From Globisporangium splendens (taxonomy: Eukaryota; Oomycota; Peronosporomycetes; Pythiales; Pythiaceae), in assembly GCA_006386115.1 (NCBI GenBank), contig VFIW01000079.1, forward strand, positions 1 through 64,000: a stretch of DNA of 64,000 bases, in the 5' to 3' direction. Position numbers and translations under genes: made by a program. The notes below the pieces were generated by a model that had not been told where the DNA came from, did no database searches, and saw only the letters and a list, made by a program, of their open reading frames with translations. How positions within the stretch are numbered: the stretch's first letter is position 1; every line of letters begins with the position of its first letter. Positions 1 to 12,621 of the stretch are shown here, one piece after another.

Positions 1-1325
1 GAAATGTTGCGTCTATCGTGGCAGAGAAAGCGTCGTGAATGGAGACTGGCGCTCGAAGGAGCGTGTACGTATGCGCAGTTGGTGTTCCTGCTCCACTTGC
101 TTCTGGAAGAGTGCATCAATGTGGCTGCGTTTATGGATCAATATGTCCGACTTGACCGAAAAGAGTGGTTCCAGCTACGCTCGAAAGATTGCCGAAACTT
201 TATCCCAGAAGTCGGTAAAGAGGTTGTATACTTTGGCGATGGGCATGCACAAGCGCTGAAAGAAGACGCCAAGACGAAAAAGAAACGATTTGCCCAGAAA
301 AGTGATCTACCGCGAGCGAAAACGACGTTGATATGCACAGTGGAGAAGATTTCTTATCATCACGGCGGCGGTGACCCGTACGCTCTCGTGGTTTTGCACC
401 CAGCCAAAGACGGATCTGCCCATAGTTGCGTTCGTGAACCTGGCACCTTGCTTTGTCCACAGCCATCTCCATTGCAGCGTCTATCGCGGATTTTCCTTCG
501 CATTTTGAGTAAGCTGAAGTCGCACTCTGACGCGGGTCCATTTTTGGAGGCTGTGTCAGATCGCGACTTTCCGGAATACAAGGAGATAGTGCTGCAGCCA
601 ATGGATTTTGGCAAGATGACGGAGAAAGCCAAGACGCTGCAATACCAATCTGCCAGCGAGTTGCTTGCGGATGTGAGGCTCATTTGCAGCAACTGTGAGC
701 TCTTTTGTGAGGGTCGCTTTCCAGCGCTCCCGCCGTTAGCACGGAACTTGGTTGAAATGGCTGAAGGATTGATCAAGCGCTCGAACAAGGATATCCGTGC
801 TTGCGAGAAGGCTATGGGCAGTGCCGATGCCACTCCATCGCCCGAGAAAGCCGTAAAGTCTCCGGAGGCGAGTAGTGAGAGCAAGGAAGCAGCTGACAAA
901 GAGACGAGCAGTGGAGACCAAGTAGACACGACGAAACCTATCACTGCGATCTTGCGTCTCGAAAATCGTTTACCAGAGTACGTGGTCGACATGAAGCGGT
1001 ATGAGAGTGCTGTCAGTCATACCCGGAGTTGCGGGGAAAAGTTTCGTATGCTGTTTCGAGACCCGCAAGGGTTCCCTGGTGAGTATTACGGCGGCGTTGC
1101 AGCTGGATCGCTGCCTTTCGATTCGAATGGCTTGCTATCGTGGGAAGCGCTGCGAGTTACCTGGGACGAAGACGATGGATCTGACGATAGTCGCATCAAT
1201 CCTTGGTACGTTTTGGTTCTTTAGCCGCATCTGCTGTGCGTTAATGCATGCTGACGATGTTGTTGTTTTCTTTCTTTGTGCAATGAATGATCAGGGAGGC
1301 GGAGTTTGCTGCAGCAAAGAAGTGA
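1..1325 (+). CDS. Bromodomain chromatin protein, BAZ/BRWD-like (5' partial)
   Basis: The reading frame is open at the window edge, so the N-terminus lies upstream. I place an intron at 1206-1294 (GTACGT...CAG). Exons 1-1205 and 1295-1325 then end the protein in NPWEAEFAAAKK, which matches the SPWDME-type end of the BRWD/PHIP Tudor-like module; without the intron the frame stops earlier. Visible modules, in order, are: a W-x-RRxxW...TYAQLxxLLHxL segment like the helical WHIM region of BAZ/ISWI partners; a FIPEVGKEVVYFGDGH segment like the BRWD 'IPQxGDEVxYFRQGH' motif; a bromodomain at about residues 160-255 (PMDFGKM, then SNCELF with the acetyl-lysine-binding Asn); an acidic Ser/Glu linker; and the Tudor-like C-terminal module (EYYGGV...VTWDEDD). 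The likely role is nuclear acetyl-histone reading. Family assignment is by motif only; the exact orthologue is not certain. Confidence 0.75.
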
Positions 1326-1995
1326 TCCAGTGGATAGGATTTCAACAGCAGTGAACGATAGAGAGCCTGCTTGGACGAATTGTAGGATCCGTGGCTTCTA
1401 ATCATGTGCAGAGAAAACAAATCAAAAAAATGCCAGCGGCGAAAGTCTTTGCAACGACGTCTTTTTTCGAGGCATTTTGCTTCGAGAGAACTGTATGCAA
1501 AGTGAACACGACGCAGGCAGAGAATTGATGAAGAAAATTGCACTCCATTGCGGTGGATATCATGGCATTCGATAACCAGGTACTTGCCCGGCAGAAAAGC
1601 AGCGATTCGTGGTCACGGATGCAATTATGTGTAGACGGAGGAGTGACCGCACGTGGCACACAGAACGTTATCACCACCAACAGAGCAGGCGGATGACAGA
1701 GCAATGGGAGAGCTGCTGCTGAGGAGCGCATTTCGGTGGGTGGAATCCGAGTGATTGGCAAATGTGACGTTTCCATTTAAGTACGCGCGAACTTTAGCAG
1801 TTTTGGGATCTGTAGGTAAACCTACAACACCAAAGTCTAGGATGGACACAAGACGCGATTGCTGATTTGCAAAGACCTGCATCCAGTATCATTGGATAAA
1901 ATATGACCTACAGACAGATCTGATTGGTTGGTTATAAATGCGCATCTCAGTACTCCCCGCTCAATGATCGAGTACTCTCGAGTGAAGACGCCACC
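1326..1995. other. Intergenic, 3' flank of bromodomain gene and TSC2 promoter
   Basis: No coding exon is convincing here. The frame of the next gene is open from 1924, but the codon at 1996 has the better initiation context (CGCCACCATGG), so the upstream part is treated as 5' leader. Confidence 0.5.
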
Positions 1996-4900
1996 ATGGA
2001 AGACGCTAGTGACAGTATGCGCTCTCCGCGGCAGCACGCGAGCGACACGCCGCAGGAGCGCGCGAAGGCGGAGACCGACGTCAGTGCTGCGGAGGGTGCG
2101 CCCGCGTCAGAGAAAGCAGCAGGCGAAGCGGACGTGTCGCCGGCGCAGCAGCCGCCGCACTGCGACGCGAGCGAGGAGCAAAGACACGGGAGCCGCCAAC
2201 CTGCTGACACTTCGGGACCGCTGCTGCTCAGTCGGAGTGCGAGCGCTGGCGCCAACCCGCGCAGTAGTAGTAGCGGCACGATCATGTCGCTGCTGCCCAT
2301 GCACGGCTCGAGTTTCAGCCAGTCCATGAGCAGCTTTAATGTGGCAGCCAGCAGCGGCAGTGGGTCGTCGTCGGAATTGGTGTATCAACTGCAGCGACTG
2401 TGCTCTCGACAGCGGATGCGGTCGGAAGAGCGACACTTTGTGCGCGATGTGGAACGCGTCTTGGCGCTGCTACGGCAGCAACAGCAGGTATCGAGTGCGA
2501 GTCGAAGCCGAGCGACAAGCAGCAGCAGTGTCACCAGCAGTGCGATTGCTTCAGGTGCTGCTGTTCAAGACGCTCAGGATGCTGTTGATGTCTTGATCTA
2601 CGATGGCAGTGACACAAGAGCCCATTCTGCGTCGGTTTCATCAACGATATCATCGTCATCGTCCGCGTTTCCATATTATCATCAGCCCAGCACTGGATCG
2701 CTCACGCTCGCCGAGATCGAATTGCTGTTTGACTGCATCGCGGATCTCTTTGGCCACCGCAACTACGACGTCCGCGCCGTCGTGTTTGAGACCGTAACGC
2801 TCTGCATGAACCACTACGGGCATCTGTTGAGCAGCGAATTGCGGCTCAAGATCTTTCGCCAACTTGAGGACCATCCAGCGGGCGATTTCACGCTGCGCCA
2901 ACGTGCTCTGCGCGTCTTGACCCAGGACGGACGCAACCTCGAGCCGTTCCACATCGAACTCGGCTGGCTGCTGCTGCGATTGCTGGACGAGTCGGACGAG
3001 CAGCGCGATCTGCTTGGGCTGATCCAGAACATCTTCCGACGAAGTCCGCTCGTACTGGACTTTGAGAACGTCGTCACGATCACCAACGTTGTGTGCAGCC
3101 GCTGCGATCTCGCATGGACGCGCGGCGACATTGAGAGCTGCAAGAAGTACCTCACGTTCTTCCACGTGCTCGCGACACACAACCTCGAACACGCCGCGAG
3201 TACGTCGGTGAGTCTGCGCACGCTCTGCTGCATGGTGAACGCCGACGGCCACGGCACGTGGTCGATCATGAAACACTTGCTGAATGGTGCGGCGGGATTT
3301 CAAGTGCTTCGTGGCTTGATTGATCTTCTCGAGAATCCGTACGTGAGCACGCAGTGGGTGCTGCGCGGCGCCGTGTTTTTCGTCGGGATGTCGTGCTGGG
3401 GCTCGCAGCGCGTGGGCAAATTCGAAGACGTGAAGTGGGCACCCGTGCTGCTGTCCATGGAGCGCGTGCTCAAGTGCAACAACGGCGTCGTGATCTTTGA
3501 AGTGATTCTCGCGATGCAGCGGCTTGTTAAGAAGTTTGGTGCGTCGAAATCCAACGAAATCGACGCAAAGAACAGTCACAGCAGCAGCAGCACAAGTGCG
3601 CGGGACTCGGAACGCAAGCTTTTCGTCGAGTGGGATATCATTCTGCGCATGTTTAGGGAGCTTCGACCGTGGCTTTCGCTGCACGATGGAGATGGCGATA
3701 GCGATGACGGCGAGATCAGCAACATGCCGTCGATGATGACGCATCATCCGCACCATAACAGTACCAGTTCTACTACGAGCAGCACGATTGGTGGCTTGGA
3801 GCCACCCCAGGTGTCCGTGTCCATTCATCAGACGCGCATCCCAAGAGAGCTGCTCGACACCCTCAACTTTGTCGAAGAACTCGTGGCGCAAAAAAAGTTC
3901 GCAGGCGAAGTCGACGATTTCTTCGATGTGCTGGAAGACTATCTACCGCATCTAAACGAAGGCTCGACGCTGTTCCTGCTGCGCCATCGCGTCGATACAT
4001 CTCATCCAGCACACCACGGCGAATGGCTGCAGACTTTGCGCGACACGATGCGCACGTTCTTCTCGAACGGCGCGATGTTTGGCGCCGTGCGACTCGAGGC
4101 GCTCGAGGCGCTGCACGCGAATCTCCACGTGAGTCGCAATGTCTGCGAAGACCGCGTGATCGAAGAGGTGGTGCTTCCGACGCTGGGTCATATCTACAAC
4201 GACCACCATGCTGAAGTGCGGCGCCGCGGCTTGGATTTCATCACTGAAGTCGCGCGGCTCGTAGAGAGCGTGAAATTCGAGCCGTTGCTGAGCGTGCTCG
4301 CAGATGCTGTGACGCTGTCGCTGTACGAAGATGCCCAGGTGCTTGCGTCCTCTGGCATCGTGTCGCTGTTCTCGTCGTATTTCAACCACATGCCACCCGC
4401 GCGGAGTCTACGCATGTACGAGCTGATCACGAAAATGGTCGAGACGCACCGGAACCGCGACGTGCGCAAGATCGCGCTCTCGTGTCTGTTGCATATGTGT
4501 CAAGCAGACTCGGAGTTCCGTCTCCAGTGGAAGGACAACCAGGTGCGTACGTCTCGGTTCCTGTTTTGCAGCAAGCACGCCGTGCGGAATCCCCAGACAG
4601 GCGCGTGTGTACCCGTGGCGCTGGGCATGCGCGCGATGGTGACGCTCGTGAGCACCGAGACCCACGCGGACTTGTTCCGCATGGCTGTGTCAGGGATCCA
4701 GACGATGCTCGAGAACCGCATCGTGCTCACAGACGTTGACATCAGCGACATGGCGCTCAAGATCCTCTCGAGTATCGAGTACCGCGCCTTTGGCCGCGCC
4801 GCGGTCCCTGATGAGCTCACGAGGATCATTGAGGAGATGAAAGGTCCGTCGCAGGACGATGACCATGCGACCGAAGATGCCAGTCGCCATACAGGGTGGG

Positions 4901-7900
4901 AAGTGCTCTCGAGACGCAACACCGAGTCGGATATGCTACGGTACCTGACCACGAAACGACACACGGGAGGTGACGCGCGCATGGGGTCATCCTTCAAGTC
5001 GAATTTACGCGATACCGTCGCGCTGCTCTGCAAGACCAAGTTCATGACCATGGGGCTGGAGCTCGTAGCTTTACTCATCAGCTACGCGAGCGAATTGAAT
5101 GGCACGGCGCGTCGTCATTTGATCACGTGTCTCGTGGACGCGCTCGCGATGCAATTGAACGTCGCCGACAAAGACGTCGCTGGAATCGGCCTCTCGGTCA
5201 CAGGGTCACTGCATCGTGCGAGATCGGCTGCGAGCTTGACGCGGGCATCCACCTACGACGAGATAGCGAGCGAAAGTGGAGGCAAAGGAATCGCAGCCCA
5301 GGCAGTGGATCAACTCGTTCCCAGCAGCAGCTACCACCATCCCTCGCAAATCGTGGCGAAAGTTGCGTCGCCGTACATCGTCGGTGGCTTTACGTCGCGC
5401 GTGTTTTCTCGGTTCCAAGCCAGCAGCAGCGGTAGTTTGTCTCAAGGCAACTTGTTCCATGCGTTTGCCTCGTCGTCGACGGTGAAGCCCATGCGAGGAG
5501 GAGCGCGTCCAGACAACGCTGCTGATGATCAGGACCACGGGTTCATCCAGCAATCGCTCCATGCGCTGTACACTGCCGAGTTTACGATGCTGCACATCTC
5601 GACTAACATGCTGAGTCTGCTCGCGCTGCGCATGCCCGACGAGATGCTCGCGCAGATGGAGACAGTGTTCCACAGTGCGCGGCTTTGCTTTTCGACCCTC
5701 GATGGCGACTTCCGAGCCGACGCTTTTGGGGCCGCGCTTGAGATGATCGGCAACATTGTCTACTGCCTGCCGACGATGCCGTCGCATCACTATGTCGCTG
5801 TGATCGAGACGCTTTTGATCGGCTTTGAGCAGACGAACACGCAATCGAAGCAGCTCTCGTACATGGCGTTCAGACTGCTGTGCCACGTGATCTTCAAGTG
5901 CGCGCCGAGGGATCGCATCCCGCTCGCTTCTGTCGCGCTGCCGAGGCTGCAGCAGTTGTTTGTACGCACCAATAGTCTGTTGGTGGAAGCTGCGATCGAC
6001 TTTCTCATGAGCTTTGCGTATTCGAGATCGTTTACCCCGCCGCCAGCGCTCTGCAACCCCAGCATCAGCACCGAGAAAGACGCGGACGTGGTGCTTCAGT
6101 CCCGATCCTGGGTCTTTAATAACTCGCTGCTCACGATCCAGGTATTCAAGCAGGGATGCGCGAAATTGGTGATTCGAAGGGCGAATGGCACGAACCACTG
6201 GGATTTGCGGATCTCCAGAGAGTATTTATTAGACCCAGCAGCGATTCGGCCGAAAGAAATGGGCAGCAGCTCTGGACAAGTGGAAAAACGAGTTAGGACG
6301 CCAGGTTTGAAGGAGAAGGATACCGTCGAAGTAGCGAGCGCACCTCTGCTAGGAGAAAGGGACCCCAGGTCCAGTGCAGCGTCAGGATCTCAACTAGTTT
6401 CATCGGTTGATTCGCAGAAACCAACCAACGACGACAGCCTGGAAGAAATTGATGGCGGGCTGCCAGCCGAAGAGAAGTCTGAGCACGCACCACCGTCGCC
6501 ATTGCCGTTGACCACCGTCACGACCACCGCCAGCATCCCCACCACAACTCAAGCTGCCCAGGCTCTTACCACAGAAGTAACCCCAAAAGCGCAACCTGAG
6601 TCATCACCAAACGCTCTGGAGAAACAAGCGAAAGCAGCACACGGTAACTTGAGGAAGCAAGTCGCCTTTGCGCTCGATGGGAACAGTCCTGTGGCATTTC
6701 CGCATCCATCGGCGTCACTGCCGCCACTGCCAGCGTACGATGGGATCGGAGGCTCTCCGTCGTATTTCTGCGAAGCCAACCCAGGCACGTATCGTCAACG
6801 GAACAATGGACTCTATCGATCGTCTTTCAATCGTCGACGACGCAGCAGCAACCCGCGAAATGCGTCGATCCGCGAGCACGAGGACGACAGAGCGCTCTCG
6901 AGCGACTCGTACAGTGACCAAGTTTCCCACTTGGACGACGACGACGGACCCGACGACTTTAGCTTGGATGGGTCAGCACTGGACAGGAGCGACGCAAGTG
7001 ACCGTAACAATATCGACAGACGACGTCCTGGGACAGGTGAGGACACGAGCAACAAGGACGGACAACAGGAATCGTTGACTGCAGATCCAGATTCGCCAGA
7101 CGCCATTGGAAGCGCTGGCAGTAGCGACGCCCTTGATCCGATGTACCTGATGATGCAATTGTTCGACTTGACGGTCGAGAATCGGCCGCATCTGCTGCTG
7201 GATGGCGACGCGCTCTCGCTCGGTTTGAACGTCTTGGACCGCACGCCCGAGTACGAGACTCACAAGATCGGGCTTTTGTACGTGCAGCACCCCAAGCAGC
7301 GCATGGAACGGGAGATCTTGGGAAACCGAGGCGGCTCGGTGCGGTATCTGAGGTTTCTACGTGGCCTCGGCACGTTCACAAAGTTGCAGGGACTACGTGG
7401 GTACACGGGCGGCCTGGACACGGCCAACGACAGCGACGGCAAGTTTGGGCTTATTTATGTAGACAATTCCACACAGGTACGAGAACATATATGCGCTCCG
7501 TGGACTATCTCTGAGTTTTGACCGACTCTGGTCTTTTCTTTTTCTCCAATGTTGCGACTAGATCATGTTCCATGTGGCGACGATGATGGGATCGGACAGC
7601 ACACAAAGCGGCAATGGACCCGACGCCATGAAAGCGCTCACGATGAGCAAGAAGCGGCATATCGGGAACGACTTTGTGCATGTCATCTACAAGGTACGAA
7701 CTACAAAACAAGGATCTTGACAGCCTGCAGTCCATGCAAATTATACACAACGTACTGATTTGATCTTGACTGGTGTAGGAATGCGACGAGGACTACAATG
7801 TCTCGACGTTCTCGGGTCAATTCAACGATGTCCACATCATCGTGCAGCCGCTGAACGACAAGGAGTACCGGACCCAAGTGCACGCGAAGCCCGGGATCAA

Positions 7901-8108
7901 ACCGTTTGGTCCGCTATATGGGACGCAGATCGTCTCGAGCAGTATCATCGCCGAGTGCGTTCGCCTGACGTGCCTGAACGCGAACCTCGCGTGCCAGACG
8001 TTCCACCAGGACCTCGTCGGCTTTGCCATGAACTGTGAGGACCGGCTGAAGCAAATCAAACAGCTCGGCATCCGACTGGCGACGCCCGAAGACTGGAAAC
8101 TCGACTAA
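1996..8108 (+). CDS. TSC2: Tuberin (TSC2) orthologue, Rheb GTPase-activating protein
   Basis: Exons 1996-7476, 7562-7693 and 7779-8108 (introns GTACGAG...TAG and GTACGAA...TAG) give about 1980 aa, slightly longer than human tuberin. A long alpha-helical N-terminal region (HEAT-like, 'tuberin' domain) is followed by a low-complexity, Ser/Asp-rich linker. The C-terminal Rap/Ran-GAP domain starts near residue 1755 (HKIGLLYVQHPKQ). It carries the catalytic 'Asn thumb' in KKRHIGNDFVHVIYK near residue 1865 and the GQFNDVHIIVQPL strand. In characterised eukaryotes this protein converts Rheb-GTP to Rheb-GDP and restrains TORC1. The start is the ATG at 1996 because of its strong Kozak context; an in-frame ATG at 1924 is the alternative. 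The gene is convergent with the strumpellin gene. Confidence 0.93.
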
Positions 8109-8374
8109 ATACACAAAATGAACAAGGTGAATGGGAAATGAAGGCATCTTGTTTACCGTCATGGTGCCAGGAAACTAAGAGTAACAAAGTGCAAGTAATA
8201 AAAGCGTGAGTATCAGTTCAAATCACCAGCATGCGCTTCGCACAAGTCTTGGACACTTCTGGAAACTTGTGTTCTTGTTATTTGGCAAAGGCTTTTCGTT
8301 GGTTGGCAGCATACATGTGGACCGGTCGATCTCTTCTTCTCTTCGTATTTGTTCTTTCTTGCTTGGGTACTTTG

Positions 8375-11300
8375 TTAAAGTTGAATGGCGTCAAAAACGT
8401 AGGCCGGGACGTGGCCATCGAGGAAACTGCGCTTGATCTTGGAGCAGCGCGCGAACTCGAGCATGAAGATGAGCGCGTTGACGACGTCGACGGGCAACTC
8501 GGTGGTCACGTTTCCCTTTTGATCCTTTGCAAAAATGTCGTTCACCTTCGAACGAACGTATTGCCCCAGGTACGCGAGGAATTTCTCCGTGTACGACGGG
8601 TGGAATTGCTTAAACACGGTCAAAATACCGAGCAACAACGGTTGACCGTCGATCGGGTTCTTGCCCACGCGGCAGAGTGCACCAAAGTTGCGGTCGTATT
8701 GCAGCTTGGGCATGTACGCGACGACAAAAAGCATAAAGAGCGCTGCGAGCCCGTCCAGCGGCGCATCGACCGTGATGTAGATCTTCTGGTACGGATCGTT
8801 CGCGCCGATGTTCTCCAAGTACTTGTTGAGCTCGACCAGGATCGGGTTGCTGTCCGAGCCTGGGTACGGTTTGTTCTTTGGATCGCGGTAGTGCGCGCGG
8901 ATGTCATTGAGCAGCGAGTTGTTGAGCGTGTCGAGCGTACACGACAGCAGGTTTGCATCTAAGCGACTGGAAAACGACAATTCGCTCGAGATCTGGCGAC
9001 GAATGAGCGCGGCCTGACCAATGATCAGTACGGCTTTAAGCAACTTGCTCATGATCTTTTCGACCTTTTTCAGCGCGGCATCGTACAGACGGCTCGATTG
9101 GTCGGGAATCTTCCATTCCGGCGCGAGTGCCGCTGACAATTGGTCGAGCAGCGGGTAGTACGGCGCCACGGCCGAGCCCCAGAACTTGACCAGATTGTTG
9201 AGTGTGTGCACGATGCGGAACGACAGCATGCGGTCGAGACCAGCGAGACCGAGCAGACCGACACTCTTGTGCAGCACGGAGAACGCACCAATGCCACACA
9301 CCTCTTTGCCGTCGTCCGAGAACCATCCAATACATTGCGGCGAGTAGATGGTCGCATGCGGCTCTGTCATAATGAAAAGCGCGTGCATGAGTCGCCCCAT
9401 GAAATTGACGCTCATGTCGCCCGAGGGTGGCTGGAACCGAGGAATCGGGATCGCACGACTCTGGTACTGCGAGCCGCGGTCGTATACTTTCTTCTTCAGG
9501 TACCGATTGCACTCTTGCTCGACGTTGTAGTTGATGATCCGCGAGAGCTCTTCGTGCCACATACGCAGTCCGTAGATGCCAATGTAATCTTGAATGTACT
9601 CGAACGATAACCGGTACGCGTCCAACGTCGACGCGAGGTTGACAAAGATCTCATTGCACTCTTCCGACGTGTTCTTTTCAAAGATCAGGATGTCGTGGAA
9701 CGCAAGCGAGACACGATACACGAGCTCCTTACGGAGACCGTCTTCCAACACCTGTCGCGGATCCACTTCAATGATACCAAGCAGCGTTCGCTTCATCGCC
9801 AAGATGCCCTCCGTATATTTCGATACTTCGTTCGTGGCTCTGGCCAGACGGTATCGCTCATTGAGCTGCGCATGGTTCTTCAAGAGCGTGTTTTCAAATT
9901 TCACGGGGATCGGCTTCATGTGATCCGTTTGCAGCTTGATGATACCTGCAAGAATGCGGAACACACTCTGCGGGATCACCTCCATCACACGACGCACGTA
10001 GTCGACGAGCTCACCGGAGTAGTACTCGGCGACAGAGATCACATCTTCCGAGCCACATTGATGAATACGCGTGAGTGGGACGTCGAGAATCGACGCAAGC
10101 TTCAAAAACACGGCACGCAACAAAATCACCGACGACGGATCGTTTTTCACGCGCTGGTGCAGAATCATCATGAAATCGTTGATGATCTCCCACGCGTACG
10201 AGAGATCCGAGACGTTTTCAATAATGCCCATGACTTCGTCACGAATACGCACTGTGCGTACCATCTCAGTCAGAAACTCGCGCGATTCCTCCAAATACGC
10301 CTTGACCTGCAGGTTCGTATCGATTTGGTCAAACTGTTCGACGTGACCCAAAGCTTCAATGAGCCGCTTGATGCGACGCCCAGCCTTCACGTGATCAATG
10401 TAGTCGAGACTGTTAACTTTGTCCGCGAGATCCTTGAACCAACTCATCAAGTCTTCGTTGCGTTCGACGCGCGTGAGGGGCTTTTCACCCGAGAAATATT
10501 CACTGAGCTCAACCATGCGCTCCGACGTCTCTTTCATGCACCGCTGCCAGCGCGCTTCCTTGCTCGCGAGCAGCGCGATGAACATTTGCTTGAGCTTCCA
10601 TTCCAACTGCGACACCTTCAGCAGCAGCGTGATCAATTTGTCTGGATCCGTGATCTTGTCGAAGATCTCGCGCTGGGCCGTCGAGTTGTCCATCATCGGG
10701 ATCACGGGCTGCATGCGGCTGTGCATCATCGTCCATCGGATCGTGACGTTGGCATGACGAATACAGTTCAGCAGCGGGTCCAGGTTCTCGAGCACGTACA
10801 TCTCCGTGAGCACACCTTCCGTCAAAAAGTAGTTGAGCTCGTCGATCGATTTCTGCGTTTGCTGCACTTTTTTCTTCGTAATGTGTGCAATATTGGACGG
10901 TTCCAGCGTGTTTGCGAGCGCGAGTCGCGCAGCCGGGTACGCGGCCCACTCGAGCGAGAGATCCGCGACGGCACCCATGTACGTCGCCAGGATGAAATTG
11001 TCATTAAAATGTCGGTCAACGATCTCACGCATGCTCGATTTCTCATGGATGAGGATATCTGGTGCGAAAAACAGGATCACAAACAACATCGACGCCTGGC
11101 TCGCGAGACGCGTGCTGCGGTGGTTGCGGTGCGGGAAGCTCGGCTCTTGCAGGTACACGTCGTCGGACTGCAACTTACCGATCACCATGCTCACGACTTC
11201 CTCAGGCGGTTGGAACCGCTTAAAGTACCGCTCGGGGTACTGCGGCGGCTTCGGTTGCCCCGGTAGGTACCCGGTGACACGGCACAACTTGCACACTTCG

Positions 11301-12094
11301 TCAATGTTCTCGAGCGCTGACTCGCCCTTGTTTCGGTAGAACGCGATCACCATTTTCTCGCGCGTTGGGCCGGGAATCTTGCGGTCGAGCAGCAACAGGA
11401 TCACGCCATAGAGGTACAGCGCCTCACACATGAGCTGCGCGCCGTCCGTGTCGAGAAGGATGTTCGCGAGCGTGTGCTGAATGAAGAACCCTTTCTCGAG
11501 GTTGTCGAGAAACTCGAGGTAATCGCTCACGTACTGCATAGGGTAGAGAATAAACCAATTGAGCTGCTCCAGAAACAGAAGAGAATGCAATGGAACTGCG
11601 TGCCGACTCACCTTGTAGATACCGTCGAAGAGCTGATAGAAACGATCCAAAATGTCTTCGTGGTTGTCCATAAACTCGTTGTCGACATCCAGCAATTCCT
11701 ACGTTAACGATATGCACACAAGTTATTAGTTTTAGCATCGACTCAACCGCATATGCCAGTAAACAATGAACAAACAATCCGCACCGTGTCGCTGTTGACC
11801 ATGTTTTCAAAGTCCTCGGGGTTTTTCAGGTACGCAAAGTCGAACAGGATGTTCAGGTACTTGAGCTGCTCGGGGTCTTCCACATGGGACGGACCCATAA
11901 ACACCCTATTAAGAAACACACACAAATCGCATTTTGTAACCCCACGGAACACACACACATATATAAACACACTGACACACGTACCCAGGGATGTTGTTGG
12001 ACAGACGCAGCAGCTCAGCGATGATGGCGCTGCCACGACTCACGAGCCGCAGGAGCGTCTGCCCGCAATCGTTCTCTTCGGCGAGAAACTCCAT
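8375..12094 (-). CDS. WASHC5: Strumpellin, WASH complex subunit 5
   Basis: Four exons on the minus strand: 11985-12094, 11785-11905, 11612-11698 and 8375-11533. All junctions are GT-AG and keep frame, giving 1158 aa, essentially the length of human strumpellin (1159). The N-terminus [12 protein letters not shown] and the helical segments [16 protein letters not shown] and [14 protein letters not shown] match the family along its whole length. Strumpellin is the scaffold of the WASH complex, which drives Arp2/3 actin assembly on endosomes during sorting and, in protists, lysosome/contractile-vacuole recycling. I chose the ATG at 12094 because it aligns with the family start; an in-frame ATG at 12130 would add 12 residues. 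The gene is head-to-head with PTPA across about 530 bp. Confidence 0.95.
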
Positions 12095-12621
12095 TCGCTC
12101 CCACTCGGCGGTTTGCAGCGTCACGCGCACACGCTCTGTCTTTCCTTAGGACTTTCTATAGAGATCGATGGTGTCGTGTGCTCCCCCTGCTGTCCTCTTT
12201 CCCCCCACAGAGAGAGAGAGAGAGAGATAACGAGAGATATCGCGTGCTAGAGAGAGAGAGATAACGAGAGAGAATTCGCTCTCTTGGATGACGCTTTCGT
12301 GCTTGAAGATATGCTGAACTCCAAAAGTGCCGACTCGGCAATTTGCAAGGGACCAACTGCGACATGCATAGCGTGGACCACGCTATTTAGAAGATGCACA
12401 GCAACGCGTATTCCGAGTACTGTCAAAGATAATTGCAAGTTCCGAAGGCAGTTTTTTTGATCTTGTATCTTTGACGGAAACAGTATTTTGCAGTTTGGTT
12501 TAGTGACTTTTTAACTTGTATTTAGGGACATTCTCGATGCCACTGACGAGGAAGAGGGTCACAAAGACAGCGGACGTGAAGAAGAACAAAGAGCTCAATT
12601 GAAGATCCAAGAGCGACGACC
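12095..12621. promoter_or_regulatory. Shared divergent promoter region, WASHC5 / PTPA
   Basis: This 527-bp spacer lies between two head-to-head start codons, so both promoters must fall here. It contains an imperfect GA microsatellite (12209-12272). I could not pick a specific initiator. Confidence 0.5.
12209..12272. repeat. Imperfect (GA)n microsatellite with a duplicated unit
   Basis: Runs of AGAGAG are interrupted by ATAACGAGAGA twice, giving two similar blocks of about 25 bp, consistent with slippage or a short tandem duplication. Confidence 0.85.
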
